This document shows positions 27,054 through 36,895 of a stretch of 64,000 bases of DNA, piece by piece. The notes under the pieces are model-generated. The model made no database searches and was not told where the DNA came from. It saw only the letters and a program-made list of their open reading frames with translations. The translations under genes and the position numbers were made by a program. Each line of letters begins with the position of its first letter. Within the stretch, counting starts at the first letter, position 1. Origin of the DNA: Nitrospira sp. (lineage in GTDB: Bacteria; Nitrospirota; Nitrospiria; Nitrospirales; Nitrospiraceae); NCBI GenBank assembly GCA_005116835.1, contig SWDM01000014.1:62001-126000 (forward strand). Direction: 5' to 3'.

Positions 27054-28025
27054 ATGACCACACGAGCGATAGAAAAGCGGGCTGACAAAAAAGACTTTCT
27101 GGATGTCGCGGCCATCAGCAAGTCAGAGGTGGAAAGCTTGCTGGCGTCCGCCGCCCTGCTAAAAGACAAACAGCGGCGAGGGATTCTTCACCCCCTGCTT
27201 CCGGGCAAGACGCTGGGGCTGTTGTTCCAAAAACCATCGACCCGCACGAGAGTGTCGTTCGAAGCGGGGATGAACCAGTTGGGCGGCCACGCTCTCGTGT
27301 TGCCCATGGCAGACATCCAGCTCTCGCGCGGGGAAAGTATCGCCGATACGGCGCGTGTGTTGTCACGCTATCTTGATGCGATTGTCGTCCGCACCTACGA
27401 CCATTCGATTGTGGAGGAGTGGGCGAGGGAAGCGACGATGCCGGTGATCAACGGGCTGACCGACCTGAGCCATCCCTGTCAGGCGCTTTCGGACCTCTTG
27501 ACCATTCGTGAAAAGAAGGGCCGGCTGAAGGGAGTCAAAATCGCTTATATCGGCGATGGCAACAATGTGGCGAATTCATTGATTGAGGCAGCGGCCAAGA
27601 TGGGCATGATCATCGCCCTCGGGTGTCCGGTAGGATATCAACCTGAGCAGCATGTGGTGGATAGGGCTCGAGTTGAGGCAGCAAAAACCGGCGCGGTGAT
27701 CGAGGTCGGGCACGATCCTCTTATCGCGGCGAAGGAAGCGGATGTCATTTATACTGACGTGTGGATCAGCATGGGACGTGAGCGGGAACATGCGAGGCGA
27801 TTGAAAGTTCTGGCTCCCTATCAAGTAAACAGCCGACTGCTGAATCGGGCCAGGCCGGACGCGATCGTCATGCATTGTTTGCCTGCCCATCGGGGTGAAG
27901 AAATCAGCGCCGAGGTACTGGATGGCCCACAGTCGGTCATCATTGACCAGGCGGAAAATCGGCTGCATATGCAGAAGGCTATCTTAACGAACCTATTAGG
28001 CAAGAGGAGTCGAACGAGACGATGA
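27054..28025 (+). CDS. argF: Ornithine carbamoyltransferase
   Basis: Joins carbamoyl phosphate and ornithine to citrulline. Motifs are the carbamoyl phosphate site STRTRVSFE, then HPCQALSDL and the catalytic [10 protein letters not shown]; the ornithine region has DVWISMG. The start is the ATG at 27054; an in-frame TTG lies five codons upstream. Length 323 aa. The argG start overlaps its stop by ATGA. Confidence 0.95.
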   Translation: MTTRAIEKRADKKDFLDVAAISKSEVESLLASAALLKDKQRRGILHPLLPGKTLGLLFQKPSTRTRVSFEAGMNQLGGHALVLPMADIQLSRGESIADTARVLSRYLDAIVVRTYDHSIVEEWAREATMPVINGLTDLSHPCQALSDLLTIREKKGRLKGVKIAYIGDGNNVANSLIEAAAKMGMIIALGCPVGYQPEQHVVDRARVEAAKTGAVIEVGHDPLIAAKEADVIYTDVWISMGREREHARRLKVLAPYQVNSRLLNRARPDAIVMHCLPAHRGEEISAEVLDGPQSVIIDQAENRLHMQKAILTNLLGKRSRTRR

Positions 28026-29233
28026 AGCGCGCTATCAAGAAAGTCGTATTGGCTTATTCAGGCGGGCTCGACACCTCCGTAATCTTGAAGTGGCTGCAAG
28101 AAACCTATGGCTGCGAGGTCATCGCATTCTGCGCCGATCTGGGGCAGGGCGAAGATCTGCAAGCGATCAAGGCCAAGGCGAAAAATCTTGGCGTGAAAAA
28201 GGTCTACGTCGAGGATCTGCGCGAGACCTTCGTGAAAGACTATGTCTTTCCCATGTTGCGGGGCAACGCCATATACGAAGGCTGTTATCTCCTCGGAACC
28301 TCGATCGCGCGCCCTCTCATTGCACGGCGTCAGGCCGAGATTGCGCTCAAAGAGGGAGCCGAGGCCGTGTCGCATGGGGCCACCGGAAAGGGAAACGACC
28401 AAGTGCGGTTCGAGCTGACTTATACAGCGCTGGCGCCGAATCTCAAGATCATCGCGCCCTGGCGTGAATGGACGATGAAGTCGCGGCGTGAATTGATCGA
28501 GTATGCCGATCGGCACGGCATTCCCATCACGGCGACAAAAGCCAAGCCCTACAGCATGGACCTCAATTTGTTTCATGTGAGTTATGAGGGCGGCATCTTG
28601 GAAGATCCTTGGAAGGCGCCGCCGGATGAAATCTTTCAAATGACCCTGTCGCCGGAGCAGGCTCCGAACAAGCCGCTCGAAGTCGAGATCGGCTACGAAG
28701 AGGGCAATCCTGTGTCCGTCGACGGCAAGAAGATGAGCCCGGCGACGTTGTTGGCGCATCTCAATAAATTGGGAGGCGCGCATGGGATTGGACGTGTCGA
28801 TCTGGTGGAGAATCGCTACGTCGGGATGAAGTCTCGCGGAGTTTATGAAACCCCCGGCGGGACGATCCTGCATGTGGCGCATCGCGGGCTTGAATCCTTG
28901 ACGATGGATCGCGAGGTTTTGCATTTCAGAGACAGTTTGATCCCGCGTTTCGCCGATCTGATTTACAACGGCTATTGGTTCAGCCCGGAACGAGAGATGA
29001 TCCAGGCTTCGATTGATGCGGCGCAGAAGGACGTGAGTGGCACCGCGAGGGTGAAATTGTATAAGGGAAGCTGCACATTGGCCGGACGCAAGTCGAAGAA
29101 CTCGCTCTATCGGCTCGATATCGCCACGTTTGAAGAGGACGAAGTGTACAATCAGAAAGATGCCGAGGGTTTCATTCGGTTGAACGCGTTACGGTTGAAG
29201 ATCAGAGCCCAGCGTAAGAAGGCTTCTTCCTAA
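28022..29233 (+). CDS. argG: Argininosuccinate synthase
   Basis: Condenses citrulline and aspartate with ATP. The P-loop-like motif [11 protein letters not shown] is at the N-terminus; other blocks are [10 protein letters not shown], the [11 protein letters not shown] region and [18 protein letters not shown]. The 403-aa length is standard. Coupled to argF (4-nt overlap) and to argH, whose ATG uses the last base of the argG stop. Confidence 0.96.
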   Translation: MKRAIKKVVLAYSGGLDTSVILKWLQETYGCEVIAFCADLGQGEDLQAIKAKAKNLGVKKVYVEDLRETFVKDYVFPMLRGNAIYEGCYLLGTSIARPLIARRQAEIALKEGAEAVSHGATGKGNDQVRFELTYTALAPNLKIIAPWREWTMKSRRELIEYADRHGIPITATKAKPYSMDLNLFHVSYEGGILEDPWKAPPDEIFQMTLSPEQAPNKPLEVEIGYEEGNPVSVDGKKMSPATLLAHLNKLGGAHGIGRVDLVENRYVGMKSRGVYETPGGTILHVAHRGLESLTMDREVLHFRDSLIPRFADLIYNGYWFSPEREMIQASIDAAQKDVSGTARVKLYKGSCTLAGRKSKNSLYRLDIATFEEDEVYNQKDAEGFIRLNALRLKIRAQRKKASS

Positions 29234-30645
29234 TGGCGCGAGCAAGAGGCGGCAGTCCTGTCGCGCCGGAAGGCGGAAAGGCGTGGGCGGGTCGGTTCAA
29301 AGAAAAAACGAACCGGTTGGTGGAGTCCTTCACCGTTTCGGTGTCGGTCGATCGCCGGCTCTACGCGCATGACATTCAGGGCAGCATCGCCCATTGCAAA
29401 ACATTGAGGAAGGCGCGCGTGTTGACTGCTTCAGAATCCGGAATGATCGTGCGGGGGCTGGAATCGGTGAAGATGGAACTGGATCGCGGACGATTCCGTT
29501 TCACCCCTCAGGATGAAGACATTCATATGGCGATCGAGCGCCGACTGACCGAATTGATCGGCCCCCTTGGCGGGAAGCTGCACACGGGCCGGAGTCGGAA
29601 TGATCAGGTTGCGTTGGATATTCGGCTCTACCTGCGGGATGAACTCGGCAAACTCATAGCATATCTGGAAGATTTTCAGCGGGTGCTGGTGGCGAAAGGC
29701 AAGGCCAATCGAACGGTCGCCATGCCGGGCTATACCCATCTACAGCGTGCCCAGCCGGTGCTGTTCGCGCATCATCTCTTGGCTTATGTGGAAATGATCG
29801 AGCGAGACAAAGGGCGATTTCGGGATGCATCGGTGCGCGTGAATGTCATGCCGTTGGGATCCGGCGCGCTAGCAGGAACCAACTACCCGATCGATCGTCG
29901 GTTCACCGCAGGGCTATTGGACTTCCCTTCCGTGACCCAAAACAGTCTCGACGCCGTGTCCGACCGGGATTTCATGATCGAGGTAGCCTCGGCCTTGTCG
30001 ATCACGATGATGCACCTATCCAGGCTCAGTGAAGAATTGATCTTGTGGTCGTCTCAGGAGTTCCAATTCATCGAGCTTCCCGATGCTTTTTGCACCGGCA
30101 GCAGTATGATGCCGCAGAAGAAGAATCCCGATGTGCCGGAACTGGTTCGGGGCAAGACGGGACGGGTTTATGGCCACTTGATCAATCTGTTGACGACTCT
30201 TAAGGCCTTGCCATTGAGTTACAATAGAGACCTCCAGGAAGATAAGCCGGCACTCTTCGACGCTTTCGATACCGTCGTGGCCTCGGTAAAAATCTTGACG
30301 GAGCTCATGCGCCGACTCACAGTGAATCATGAGGTCCTTAGAAAGGCTGTTCAGGGTGGCGGCATGTTGGCGACGGAGGTTGCGGACTATCTTGTGACCA
30401 GAGGGGTGCCTTTCCGGCAAGCGCATGAGATTACAGGCCGTTTAGTACGGGCCGCATTGGATCAAGGTCGTGAGTTCACGGATTTTTCCATTGAGGAGCT
30501 GCGGACATTCTCCGAACGAATTGAAAAGGGACTGCTCGCTCGGTTGACGGTCACAGCTGCGATCGATCGAAAGTCTCAGATAGGCGGTACTGCCCGAACG
30601 AGCGTGGAGCGTCGTATCAAAGAACTTGAACGGATACTCTCGTGA
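29233..30645 (+). CDS. argH: Argininosuccinate lyase
   Basis: Cleaves argininosuccinate to arginine and fumarate, the last step of the pathway. The fumarase/aspartase family signature GSSMMPQKKNPD is present, as are TGRSRNDQVALD and the TYTHLQRAQPV-like block (GYTHLQRAQP). Length 470 aa. Its stop overlaps the GTG start of the next small lipoprotein gene. Confidence 0.96.
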   Translation: MARARGGSPVAPEGGKAWAGRFKEKTNRLVESFTVSVSVDRRLYAHDIQGSIAHCKTLRKARVLTASESGMIVRGLESVKMELDRGRFRFTPQDEDIHMAIERRLTELIGPLGGKLHTGRSRNDQVALDIRLYLRDELGKLIAYLEDFQRVLVAKGKANRTVAMPGYTHLQRAQPVLFAHHLLAYVEMIERDKGRFRDASVRVNVMPLGSGALAGTNYPIDRRFTAGLLDFPSVTQNSLDAVSDRDFMIEVASALSITMMHLSRLSEELILWSSQEFQFIELPDAFCTGSSMMPQKKNPDVPELVRGKTGRVYGHLINLLTTLKALPLSYNRDLQEDKPALFDAFDTVVASVKILTELMRRLTVNHEVLRKAVQGGGMLATEVADYLVTRGVPFRQAHEITGRLVRAALDQGREFTDFSIEELRTFSERIEKGLLARLTVTAAIDRKSQIGGTARTSVERRIKELERILS

Positions 30646-30908
30646 AGGCCTGGCCGCCTGGCGCATCGTCCGTCGTAGTTGCTGTAACGATGGGAGCACT
30701 GGTGGCTTGCGGGGCCGTAGGGCCACCGGTTCCTCCGGAAAGTGTCGGTGTAAATCCCACCATCGAGAGGCAAAAACAGATAGAGGCGCTTGAAGAAAAG
30801 CAGCGTGCGGCAGCTGCGGCACGCGAACCAGTTGAGTCACAACCGGACCCAATGTTACAGGGACAGGATGTCAATCTGCCTTCGTTGCAACCGGTGGGAA
30901 CCAGGTAA
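30642..30908 (+). CDS. LptM-like small lipoprotein, 88 aa
   Basis: A signal peptide of about 22 residues ends in the lipobox LVACG, and the mature part starts CGAVGPPVPPE, close to the CGxKGPL pattern of the LptM (YifL) family, which helps LPS-transport LptD mature. A coiled, K/E/A-rich stretch follows (IERQKQIEALEEKQRAAAAARE). The GTG start overlaps the argH stop. Its place a gene upstream of lysA echoes the yifL-lysA neighbourhood of other bacteria. I infer the family from this short motif only. Confidence 0.72.
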   Translation: MKAWPPGASSVVVAVTMGALVACGAVGPPVPPESVGVNPTIERQKQIEALEEKQRAAAAAREPVESQPDPMLQGQDVNLPSLQPVGTR

Positions 30909-31138
30909 GATTTCAGCTTCCTTTGCTGGATCTGCAGAGCGGGTTAACGTTATACTGCAGATTCGATAGATGCTGCGCAAGGATGGACCGATGTTCCGCG
31001 GTATCGAGGCTGAGCAGTTTAACCGTCCGGTTGCTCAGGGCAATCTAGCGTAAGAAGACAGGAATTGCTGAACACATTTCAATGGGCCTATTGATAACTC
31101 CGGCTGGACAGTCGGGTAGAGGTTAGGAGGACTACTTC

Positions 31139-33067
31139 ATGGATCTTATTCAACCGATACGGCAAAGTCAGCTTCTTGGGCAGGCGGCAACCATCAAGCA
31201 TGTGCAAGGTAAGCGCCTGTTGCTGGTCGATCCCTACCCGCGCAACAACCCCTATCGGTTGACCGCTTCGGAGCGCCGCGCAGTATGGTTTCCCAAGCTG
31301 AGTTTACCGACCATTGCGGCCTATACGCCGGAGAATTGGGAAGTCAGTCTGATCGATGAAGCGGTACACGATATCGATTTTGACTTTCCCTGCGACATGG
31401 TCGGCATCTCCATGTTTACCTGCTATGCCCCTCGGGCCTACGAGATCGCAGCAGAGTTTCGCAAGCGAGGGAAGACGATCGTCATGGGGGGCGTCCATCC
31501 CACCTACTGCCCAGACGAAGCGCTGCAACATGCTGATGCGATCGTGTGTGGAGAGGCGGAAGACCTCTGGCCGCAATTGGTCGCGGACTATGAGGCGGGA
31601 AAGATGCAGCGCATGTATAAGATGACATCGTTTCCTTCTCTGGAGAATTACAAGAGCCCCCGCGTCGAATTGCTGAGCCCCGATTCCTATATGACGAGAC
31701 AGTGCAGCTTCACGACCCGTGGGTGTCATTTCGATTGCGAATTCTGCAGCGTGTCCCCATTCAACGGAAAAACTACGCGGCGGCGGCCAGTAAAGGAAGT
31801 GATCACGGAGCTTCGGAACGTTCAACGATGGATTCGCAGCGAGCTGGTCGAGCGATTACGCGATGAGCCGATGTGGACCGCATTTCTCACCGCGCTGAAG
31901 ATTCGAGTGGGCATTGAGGACGGCAGCATTGTCGCGTTTGTCGATGACCTGCACAACAGCAACCGCGCCTATTGTCGGGAGCTCTGGGCTGCACTCAAGC
32001 CACTCAAAATTAAATGGGGTTGCCAGTCCACGATGTTTTTGGCCGATGACGAGGAGATGGTCAAGCTTGCAGCGGAAAGCGGCTGCGTGTCGGTTTTCGT
32101 CGGGATGGAATCGCTCGATGAAGACGCCTTGGATGAAACGAACAAGCCCTTTAACCGAGTCTTGAAGTTCTCCAATGAGATTAAGATGTTCCATGATTAC
32201 GGGATCATGGTAAACCCCGGGATCGTATTCGGGTTCGACAGCGACGATGTGACCGTGTTTGAACGGGCCGTCGATTTCTTGACGAAAAATCAGGTGGAGT
32301 TGGCGTACTTCAACGTGCTCACACCTCTTCCTGGGACGCAGTTGTACGACCGCTTCGAAAGGTCCGGTCGTATCTTCGATAGGGACTGGGCGAAGTATGA
32401 CGGCAAGCATGTGGTGTTCCACCCGAGCCGGATGACGGTCGAGCAGTTACAGGACGGCTTCAACTGGGCCAATCATGAATTCTATTCGATCCCGTCAATC
32501 TGGAAGAGGCTTTCTGGCACAAGCCAACGGTTCATTCCGAGATTGGAGATGAATCGGGAGTTTCGGAAGTTGGTCAAGCGAACTTGTCCTAAGGCGTCCC
32601 TGTCGCCGCTCGCAGGTGTGTTGAAGAATCTCCAAGCGAAGCTTCCGGTGTTGGACAAGGAGAAACTGGTTCCTAGCGCGTTGCATGCTCTGAAACAGGC
32701 GTTCGATCCGAATGCGCTCTCAGCGCAACAGTTGATGTTTCACATCAAGGCCAAACGGCATGACAAGTTCGCCGCGTTGTTCGTGGATCTTGACGGTACC
32801 CTCGATCGTCTGAATGCCTTGGAATTGATTAAGCGGATTAAGGAAGCGGCCAATCAGGCGCGCATGGACATTATCATCAACTTCGAACACCTCAAACTGG
32901 CGACGCCGGACGCGCTCAAAGCGTTGGTGGAGTCAGATGCGATGAAGGTTGCAATCCCAAATGTGAAGGTCCGCTATCGTAAATTCAAGGATGCGTTCGA
33001 GGCCTCATTGCAGGGGTTCCCGCTCGCAGGTATCGAGCATCTTAACGAAGACTTGCAGGATGCATAA
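31139..33067 (+). CDS. B12-binding-type radical SAM protein with STAS-like C-terminus
   Basis: The N-terminal 170 residues follow the cobalamin-binding fold of radical SAM methyltransferases and related enzymes (MVGISMFTCYAPRAYE, VMGGVHPTYC). The radical SAM cluster motif C-x3-C-x2-C is C196, C200, C203 in GCHFDCEFC. The core continues to about residue 470. The last 100 residues (from FAALFVDLDGTLDRLNA) have the alternating strand/helix pattern of a STAS domain, an odd partner for this enzyme class. GGAGG precedes the ATG. The lysA start lies inside the last codons. Substrate unknown. Confidence 0.87.
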   Translation: MDLIQPIRQSQLLGQAATIKHVQGKRLLLVDPYPRNNPYRLTASERRAVWFPKLSLPTIAAYTPENWEVSLIDEAVHDIDFDFPCDMVGISMFTCYAPRAYEIAAEFRKRGKTIVMGGVHPTYCPDEALQHADAIVCGEAEDLWPQLVADYEAGKMQRMYKMTSFPSLENYKSPRVELLSPDSYMTRQCSFTTRGCHFDCEFCSVSPFNGKTTRRRPVKEVITELRNVQRWIRSELVERLRDEPMWTAFLTALKIRVGIEDGSIVAFVDDLHNSNRAYCRELWAALKPLKIKWGCQSTMFLADDEEMVKLAAESGCVSVFVGMESLDEDALDETNKPFNRVLKFSNEIKMFHDYGIMVNPGIVFGFDSDDVTVFERAVDFLTKNQVELAYFNVLTPLPGTQLYDRFERSGRIFDRDWAKYDGKHVVFHPSRMTVEQLQDGFNWANHEFYSIPSIWKRLSGTSQRFIPRLEMNREFRKLVKRTCPKASLSPLAGVLKNLQAKLPVLDKEKLVPSALHALKQAFDPNALSAQQLMFHIKAKRHDKFAALFVDLDGTLDRLNALELIKRIKEAANQARMDIIINFEHLKLATPDALKALVESDAMKVAIPNVKVRYRKFKDAFEASLQGFPLAGIEHLNEDLQDA

Positions 33068-34322
33068 TTTCGAATATCGTCACGGCGAGCTCTATTGCGA
33101 ACAGGTGCCGGTCAGCCGGATTGCTAAAGAGGTCGGCACACCGTGCTATATCTACAGCTATGCGACCCTCGTTCGTCATTACCGGGCGTATGACGGGGCC
33201 TTCAAGAGCGTGCCTCATGTGATTGCCTTCGCCATGAAGGCTAACTCCAATATCGCGATCCTCCGCCTCATGGCCAAGGAGGGGAGCGGGGTGGATATCG
33301 TCTCAGGCGGAGAACTGTTTCGTGCGCTGAAGGCGGGTGTTCCCTCTTCGAAGATCGTATTTGCGGGAGTCGGCAAGAGCGCAGAGGAGATTCGCGAGGC
33401 ATTGAAGGCCGACGTCCTCATGTTCAACGTCGAGTCCTCGGCCGAGTTGCAGGCGCTGAATGAAGTGGCAGCCTCTGTCGGGACCAAGGCGAGAGTCGCC
33501 CTTCGTATCAATCCCGACATCGATCCCAAGACCCATCCCTACATTTCAACCGGTCTCAAGAAGAGCAAATTCGGGATTGCCGCAGATCGGGCGCTGGAAG
33601 AGTTCACGCTGGCTTCCTCGCTCGCCAACATCGATGTCGTCGGGGTTCATAAGCATATTGGGTCGCAGTTGACGGAAGTCACGCCCTTCGTCGAGGCGGT
33701 CAAGAAGGTGGTGACGTTGGTCGGAGCCTTGAAAGCTCAAGGGATCAACATCCGATACGTCAATATCGGCGGCGGTCTCGGTATTACCTACTCGGATGAA
33801 ACGCCGCCGTTACCACAAGATTTGGCGGATGCCGTGTCGCCACTGTTACGGGATTTGAATGTAACCCTCATCATGGAACCGGGCCGTGTCATCGTCGGCA
33901 ACGCAGGCATTCTCGTGACCAAGGTTTTATATCGGAAAGACGGGGAAGCGAAGCGGTTTGTGATCGTCGATGCAGCGATGAACGACCTGATCAGACCGAG
34001 CCTCTACGGGGCCTATCATGAGATTCGCCCCCTGTCGGAGGCAGTGTTGCAGCGGCCCAAGCACCATGTGGATGTAGTCGGTCCGGTTTGTGAGTCCGGT
34101 GATTTTCTGGCGAAGGACCGGTCGTTGCCGGAGGTCAATCCTGGCGACATGCTTGCGGTCATGAGTGCGGGAGCCTATGGGTTTGTGATGGCCTCCAATT
34201 ACAATTCACGGCCACGGGTGCCGGAGGTTCTGATCAAGGATGACGAGATCCACGTGATCAAGATCAGAGAGACGTACGACGACTTAGTAAGGGGCGAAAC
34301 GATTCCCGCATTCCTCAAATAA
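33060..34322 (+). CDS. lysA: Diaminopimelate decarboxylase
   Basis: PLP enzyme that makes L-lysine from meso-diaminopimelate. The PLP lysine is in AFAMKANSN, and further blocks are GSGVDIVSGGE, HKHIGSQ (with the phosphate site), NIGGGLG, MEPGRVIVGNAG and CESGDFLAKDR. The ATG at 33060 overlaps the end of the radical SAM gene; the longer in-frame extension upstream lies within that gene. Length 420 aa. dapA follows after 32 nt and dapB after that. Confidence 0.95.
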   Translation: MHNFEYRHGELYCEQVPVSRIAKEVGTPCYIYSYATLVRHYRAYDGAFKSVPHVIAFAMKANSNIAILRLMAKEGSGVDIVSGGELFRALKAGVPSSKIVFAGVGKSAEEIREALKADVLMFNVESSAELQALNEVAASVGTKARVALRINPDIDPKTHPYISTGLKKSKFGIAADRALEEFTLASSLANIDVVGVHKHIGSQLTEVTPFVEAVKKVVTLVGALKAQGINIRYVNIGGGLGITYSDETPPLPQDLADAVSPLLRDLNVTLIMEPGRVIVGNAGILVTKVLYRKDGEAKRFVIVDAAMNDLIRPSLYGAYHEIRPLSEAVLQRPKHHVDVVGPVCESGDFLAKDRSLPEVNPGDMLAVMSAGAYGFVMASNYNSRPRVPEVLIKDDEIHVIKIRETYDDLVRGETIPAFLK

Positions 34323-34354
34323 CCTCGGATCAGCTCTGTAGCGAGGGAGTGAGT

Positions 34355-35227
34355 ATGTTTACAGGTGCGTTGGTCGCCATAGTAACCCCGTTTCGGAATG
34401 GCAAGGTCGATGAGCGGGCCTTTGGTGACCTTATCGAATGGCAACTTGCCAACGGAACGAGCGGGATTGTCCCCTGCGGCACCACCGGAGAATCGGCGAC
34501 CCTCTCGCACCAGGAACATCATCGTGTAATCGAATTGGCCGTCGAGATAGTCAGTCGGCGCGTCCCAGTGATTGCCGGGACCGGTTCCAACAGTACGGAA
34601 GAAGCGGTCTCCCTCACCAAACATGCTAAGCAGGCTGGGGCCGACGGGGCCCTGATCATTACGCCCTATTACAACAAGCCGACGCAAGAGGGTCTATACC
34701 GGCACTACAAGATGATTGCCGAGTCCGTGGATCTTCCTCAAGTTCTGTATAACATTCCAGGGCGGACCGGCGTGAACATGTTGCCTTCCACGGTTGCAAG
34801 ACTGTGTGGGGTGCCAAACATTGTCGGGATCAAAGAGGGGAGCGGATCAGTCCAGCAGGCCTCCGAGATTGCGAGCATATGCGGAGACAGAATGACGGTC
34901 CTAGCCGGCGATGATGCGTTAACCTTGCCCATGATGGCAGTCGGAGGGAAAGGGGTCATCAGCGTCACATCGAACATCGCCCCATCCGAGATGGCTCAAT
35001 TGGTCAAGGCTTTCTTGGAGAGACGTATCGATGATGCGCGCCGGATTCATTTTAAATTGTCGCCGCTTTTTAGCGCCCTCTTTTACGAGACCAATCCAAT
35101 TCCGGTGAAAACCGCGCTGGGCATGATGGGAAAAATCGATCCGGAGCTGAGGTTGCCGCTCTGTGCCATGGCGACTGAAACGAAGGACCAATTGACCAGG
35201 GTCTTAAAGGATTCAGGCCTCATCTAG
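34355..35227 (+). CDS. dapA: 4-hydroxy-tetrahydrodipicolinate synthase
   Basis: Condenses pyruvate and aspartate semialdehyde, the entry step of lysine synthesis. It begins MFTGALVAIVTPF like E. coli DapA, which fixes the start at 34355 rather than the GTG two codons upstream. Motifs are GTTGESATLS, the tyrosine of PYYNKPTQEGLYRHY and the Schiff-base lysine in VGIKEGSG. GAGGGAG lies upstream. Length 290 aa. Confidence 0.95.
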   Translation: MFTGALVAIVTPFRNGKVDERAFGDLIEWQLANGTSGIVPCGTTGESATLSHQEHHRVIELAVEIVSRRVPVIAGTGSNSTEEAVSLTKHAKQAGADGALIITPYYNKPTQEGLYRHYKMIAESVDLPQVLYNIPGRTGVNMLPSTVARLCGVPNIVGIKEGSGSVQQASEIASICGDRMTVLAGDDALTLPMMAVGGKGVISVTSNIAPSEMAQLVKAFLERRIDDARRIHFKLSPLFSALFYETNPIPVKTALGMMGKIDPELRLPLCAMATETKDQLTRVLKDSGLI

Positions 35228-35247
35228 CGTGAGGTGTAAGGTTTCGC

Positions 35248-36051
35248 ATGATCAATGTCATTGTCGCAGGGGCTGCCGGCCGTATGGGCTGCCGGCTCGT
35301 TGCCTTAACCAAAGAATCGACCACCCTCACGCTTGTCGGCGCGATTGAAGGGAAGGGCCACTCTGCTGTCGGTAACGATGCCGGAGAGATGGCCGGTTGC
35401 GGCCGCATGGGCATCCTGATTACCGATGATCTCTCCTCGCTCCTCGATCGTGGCGAGGTTGTGGTCGATTTTTCCGCCCCTGAAGCAACCTTGCATCATC
35501 TACGTGCGGTTGCACAGCGCAAACGAGCCATGGTGATCGGCACGACGGGGTTATCAGATCGCCAGCTTGAAGAGCTGAAATCACTTGCCTGCCAAGTTCC
35601 CTGCGTGCTGTCGCCCAATATGAGCGTGGGCATCAATTTGATCTGCAAGGTCATCAGTGAAATGGCAAAAACGTTAGGCGACGAATACGACATCGAGGTG
35701 ATTGAAGCCCATCATCGCCTGAAAAAGGATGCGCCGAGCGGCACTGCCCTCAAGATTGCCGAAGTATTGGCGAAAGCTGTGAGCCGCGATCTTGATCAGG
35801 TCGGCGTCTATGCGAGGAAGGGCCTGATCGGAGAACGGAAGAAGGATGAGATCGGAATTCAAACCATCAGGGCCGGCGATATCGTCGGTGACCACACGAT
35901 TCTCTTTGGCGGGATAGGTGAGCGCATTGAAGTGACACATCGAGCGAGTAGCAGAGATACTTTCGCAGGGGGAGCCTTGCGAGCCGCTCGGTGGGTGGTT
36001 CAGCAGCAGCCAGGCTTGTATGACATGATGGATGTTCTGAGTCTCCGATAG
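35248..36051 (+). CDS. dapB: 4-hydroxy-tetrahydrodipicolinate reductase
   Basis: Reduces the DapA product with NAD(P)H. N-terminal GAAGRMGCRL is the nucleotide site, GTTGLS follows, and the catalytic signature E-x-H-H-x-x-K-x-D-A-P-S-G-T-A is complete (EAHHRLKKDAPSGTA). Length 267 aa, normal. It closes the lysA-dapA-dapB run; the remaining steps need dapL (at 48.6-49.8 kb) and dapF (not here). Confidence 0.95.
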   Translation: MINVIVAGAAGRMGCRLVALTKESTTLTLVGAIEGKGHSAVGNDAGEMAGCGRMGILITDDLSSLLDRGEVVVDFSAPEATLHHLRAVAQRKRAMVIGTTGLSDRQLEELKSLACQVPCVLSPNMSVGINLICKVISEMAKTLGDEYDIEVIEAHHRLKKDAPSGTALKIAEVLAKAVSRDLDQVGVYARKGLIGERKKDEIGIQTIRAGDIVGDHTILFGGIGERIEVTHRASSRDTFAGGALRAARWVVQQQPGLYDMMDVLSLR

Positions 36052-36325
36052 TACCTCTTCCCGGTGCCGACCTCTCCATCATAGCCTGGAGTGCAATCGT
36101 GGCTTCCGTGACAGAGACTCTGTTGAAGCCCTGCCGTATTCATATCGACCAAGAAGGCTGATGGATGATAAACAATGATCGCGCGATGCGAGAGAGGCGT
36201 ATGACGTTTCTGCGCCCTGTGTTATTGATGACTCGGCTTTTCTGGCGCTTACCGATCGAGTATCATCGGAAGAGTCCTGTCTGGGGAGCCTGAGTGCGTT
36301 TGCGAGCAGAGGAATGGATTGCGGA

Positions 36326-36520
36326 TTATCGACCGACTGGCTCAAGCTCACGTTTGCTCACGTGGGTGAGCGCCGTAGCTCTTCGCATGGCGATCGTCGC
36401 AGACAGACGAGCGTAAATCTCCTTGGCTGACTCCGTCCAATCTGCATTGGGCGGATAGCCACGGAAGGCAGCTTCAGCTGCCTTGTGCTCGTCGTAAGTG
36501 AGCGGCTTCGGTTCTGTCAT
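36326..36520 (-). CDS. Hypothetical protein, 64 aa
   Basis: No family recognised. It begins MTEPKPLTYDEHKAAEAAF, is helical and charged, with W and Y in the middle (NADWTESAKEIYARLS) and a basic end. It lies 8 nt downstream of the mini zinc ribbon at 36529-36681, so the two are likely co-translated from one mRNA. The ribosome site is weak; an upstream in-frame start would run through the zinc-ribbon gene in another frame. Confidence 0.6.
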   Translation of the reverse strand: MTEPKPLTYDEHKAAEAAFRGYPPNADWTESAKEIYARLSATIAMRRATALTHVSKRELEPVGR

Positions 36521-36528
36521 AGCGCCGG

Positions 36529-36681
36529 TTAATGTCTCGCGGTAATGGGCCGAGGTTCCTGGTCCGCTGATTTCCGTCGACCACAGTTCAAACATGCATA
36601 CACTGTGATCGCAAGCCCTGCGTTCAGATCCACTGCCCGTTCCGGTAACATCGCCCCGCGGCATTTATCACAAATCGTCAT
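36529..36681 (-). CDS. Mini zinc-ribbon protein, 50 aa
   Basis: Translation from ATG gives C4/C7 and C30/C33 in the pattern C-D-K-C-R-G-A-M-x-x-E-R ... A-C-L-N-C-G. This is the same signature as the 62-aa protein at 6063-6251. The gene is too short for usual cutoffs and is easily missed because another frame crosses it. The shared signature and the following gene 8 nt downstream support it. Probably a metal-binding adaptor or regulator; function unknown. Confidence 0.68.
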   Translation of the reverse strand: MTICDKCRGAMLPERAVDLNAGLAITVYACLNCGRRKSADQEPRPITARH

Positions 36682-36895
36682 GGCGGTAATCTACCATGAT
36701 AGAAACCGAAAACATACCCACCTGAAGTACTGACTCTTCATGAGTAATAGGCTCTTCTGCCCATGCCCAGCTAGGCCATTTGAGTCGAGGGTGATGACGT
36801 GAATTTGTTAGTGTATCGGCGGGAATAGCTTAGGGAGTCCTTGACAGTGGTCGTACTGTCCCATAGGATTGTGGCATCGGTACGAGCCTACCACT

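Noticed and set aside
28058-28924. 288-codon minus-strand frame opposite argG
   Set aside because: No motif; shadow of argG.
36079-36351. 90-codon minus-strand frame after dapB
   Set aside because: S- and R-rich, no ribosome site, and it overlaps the 64-aa gene in another frame.
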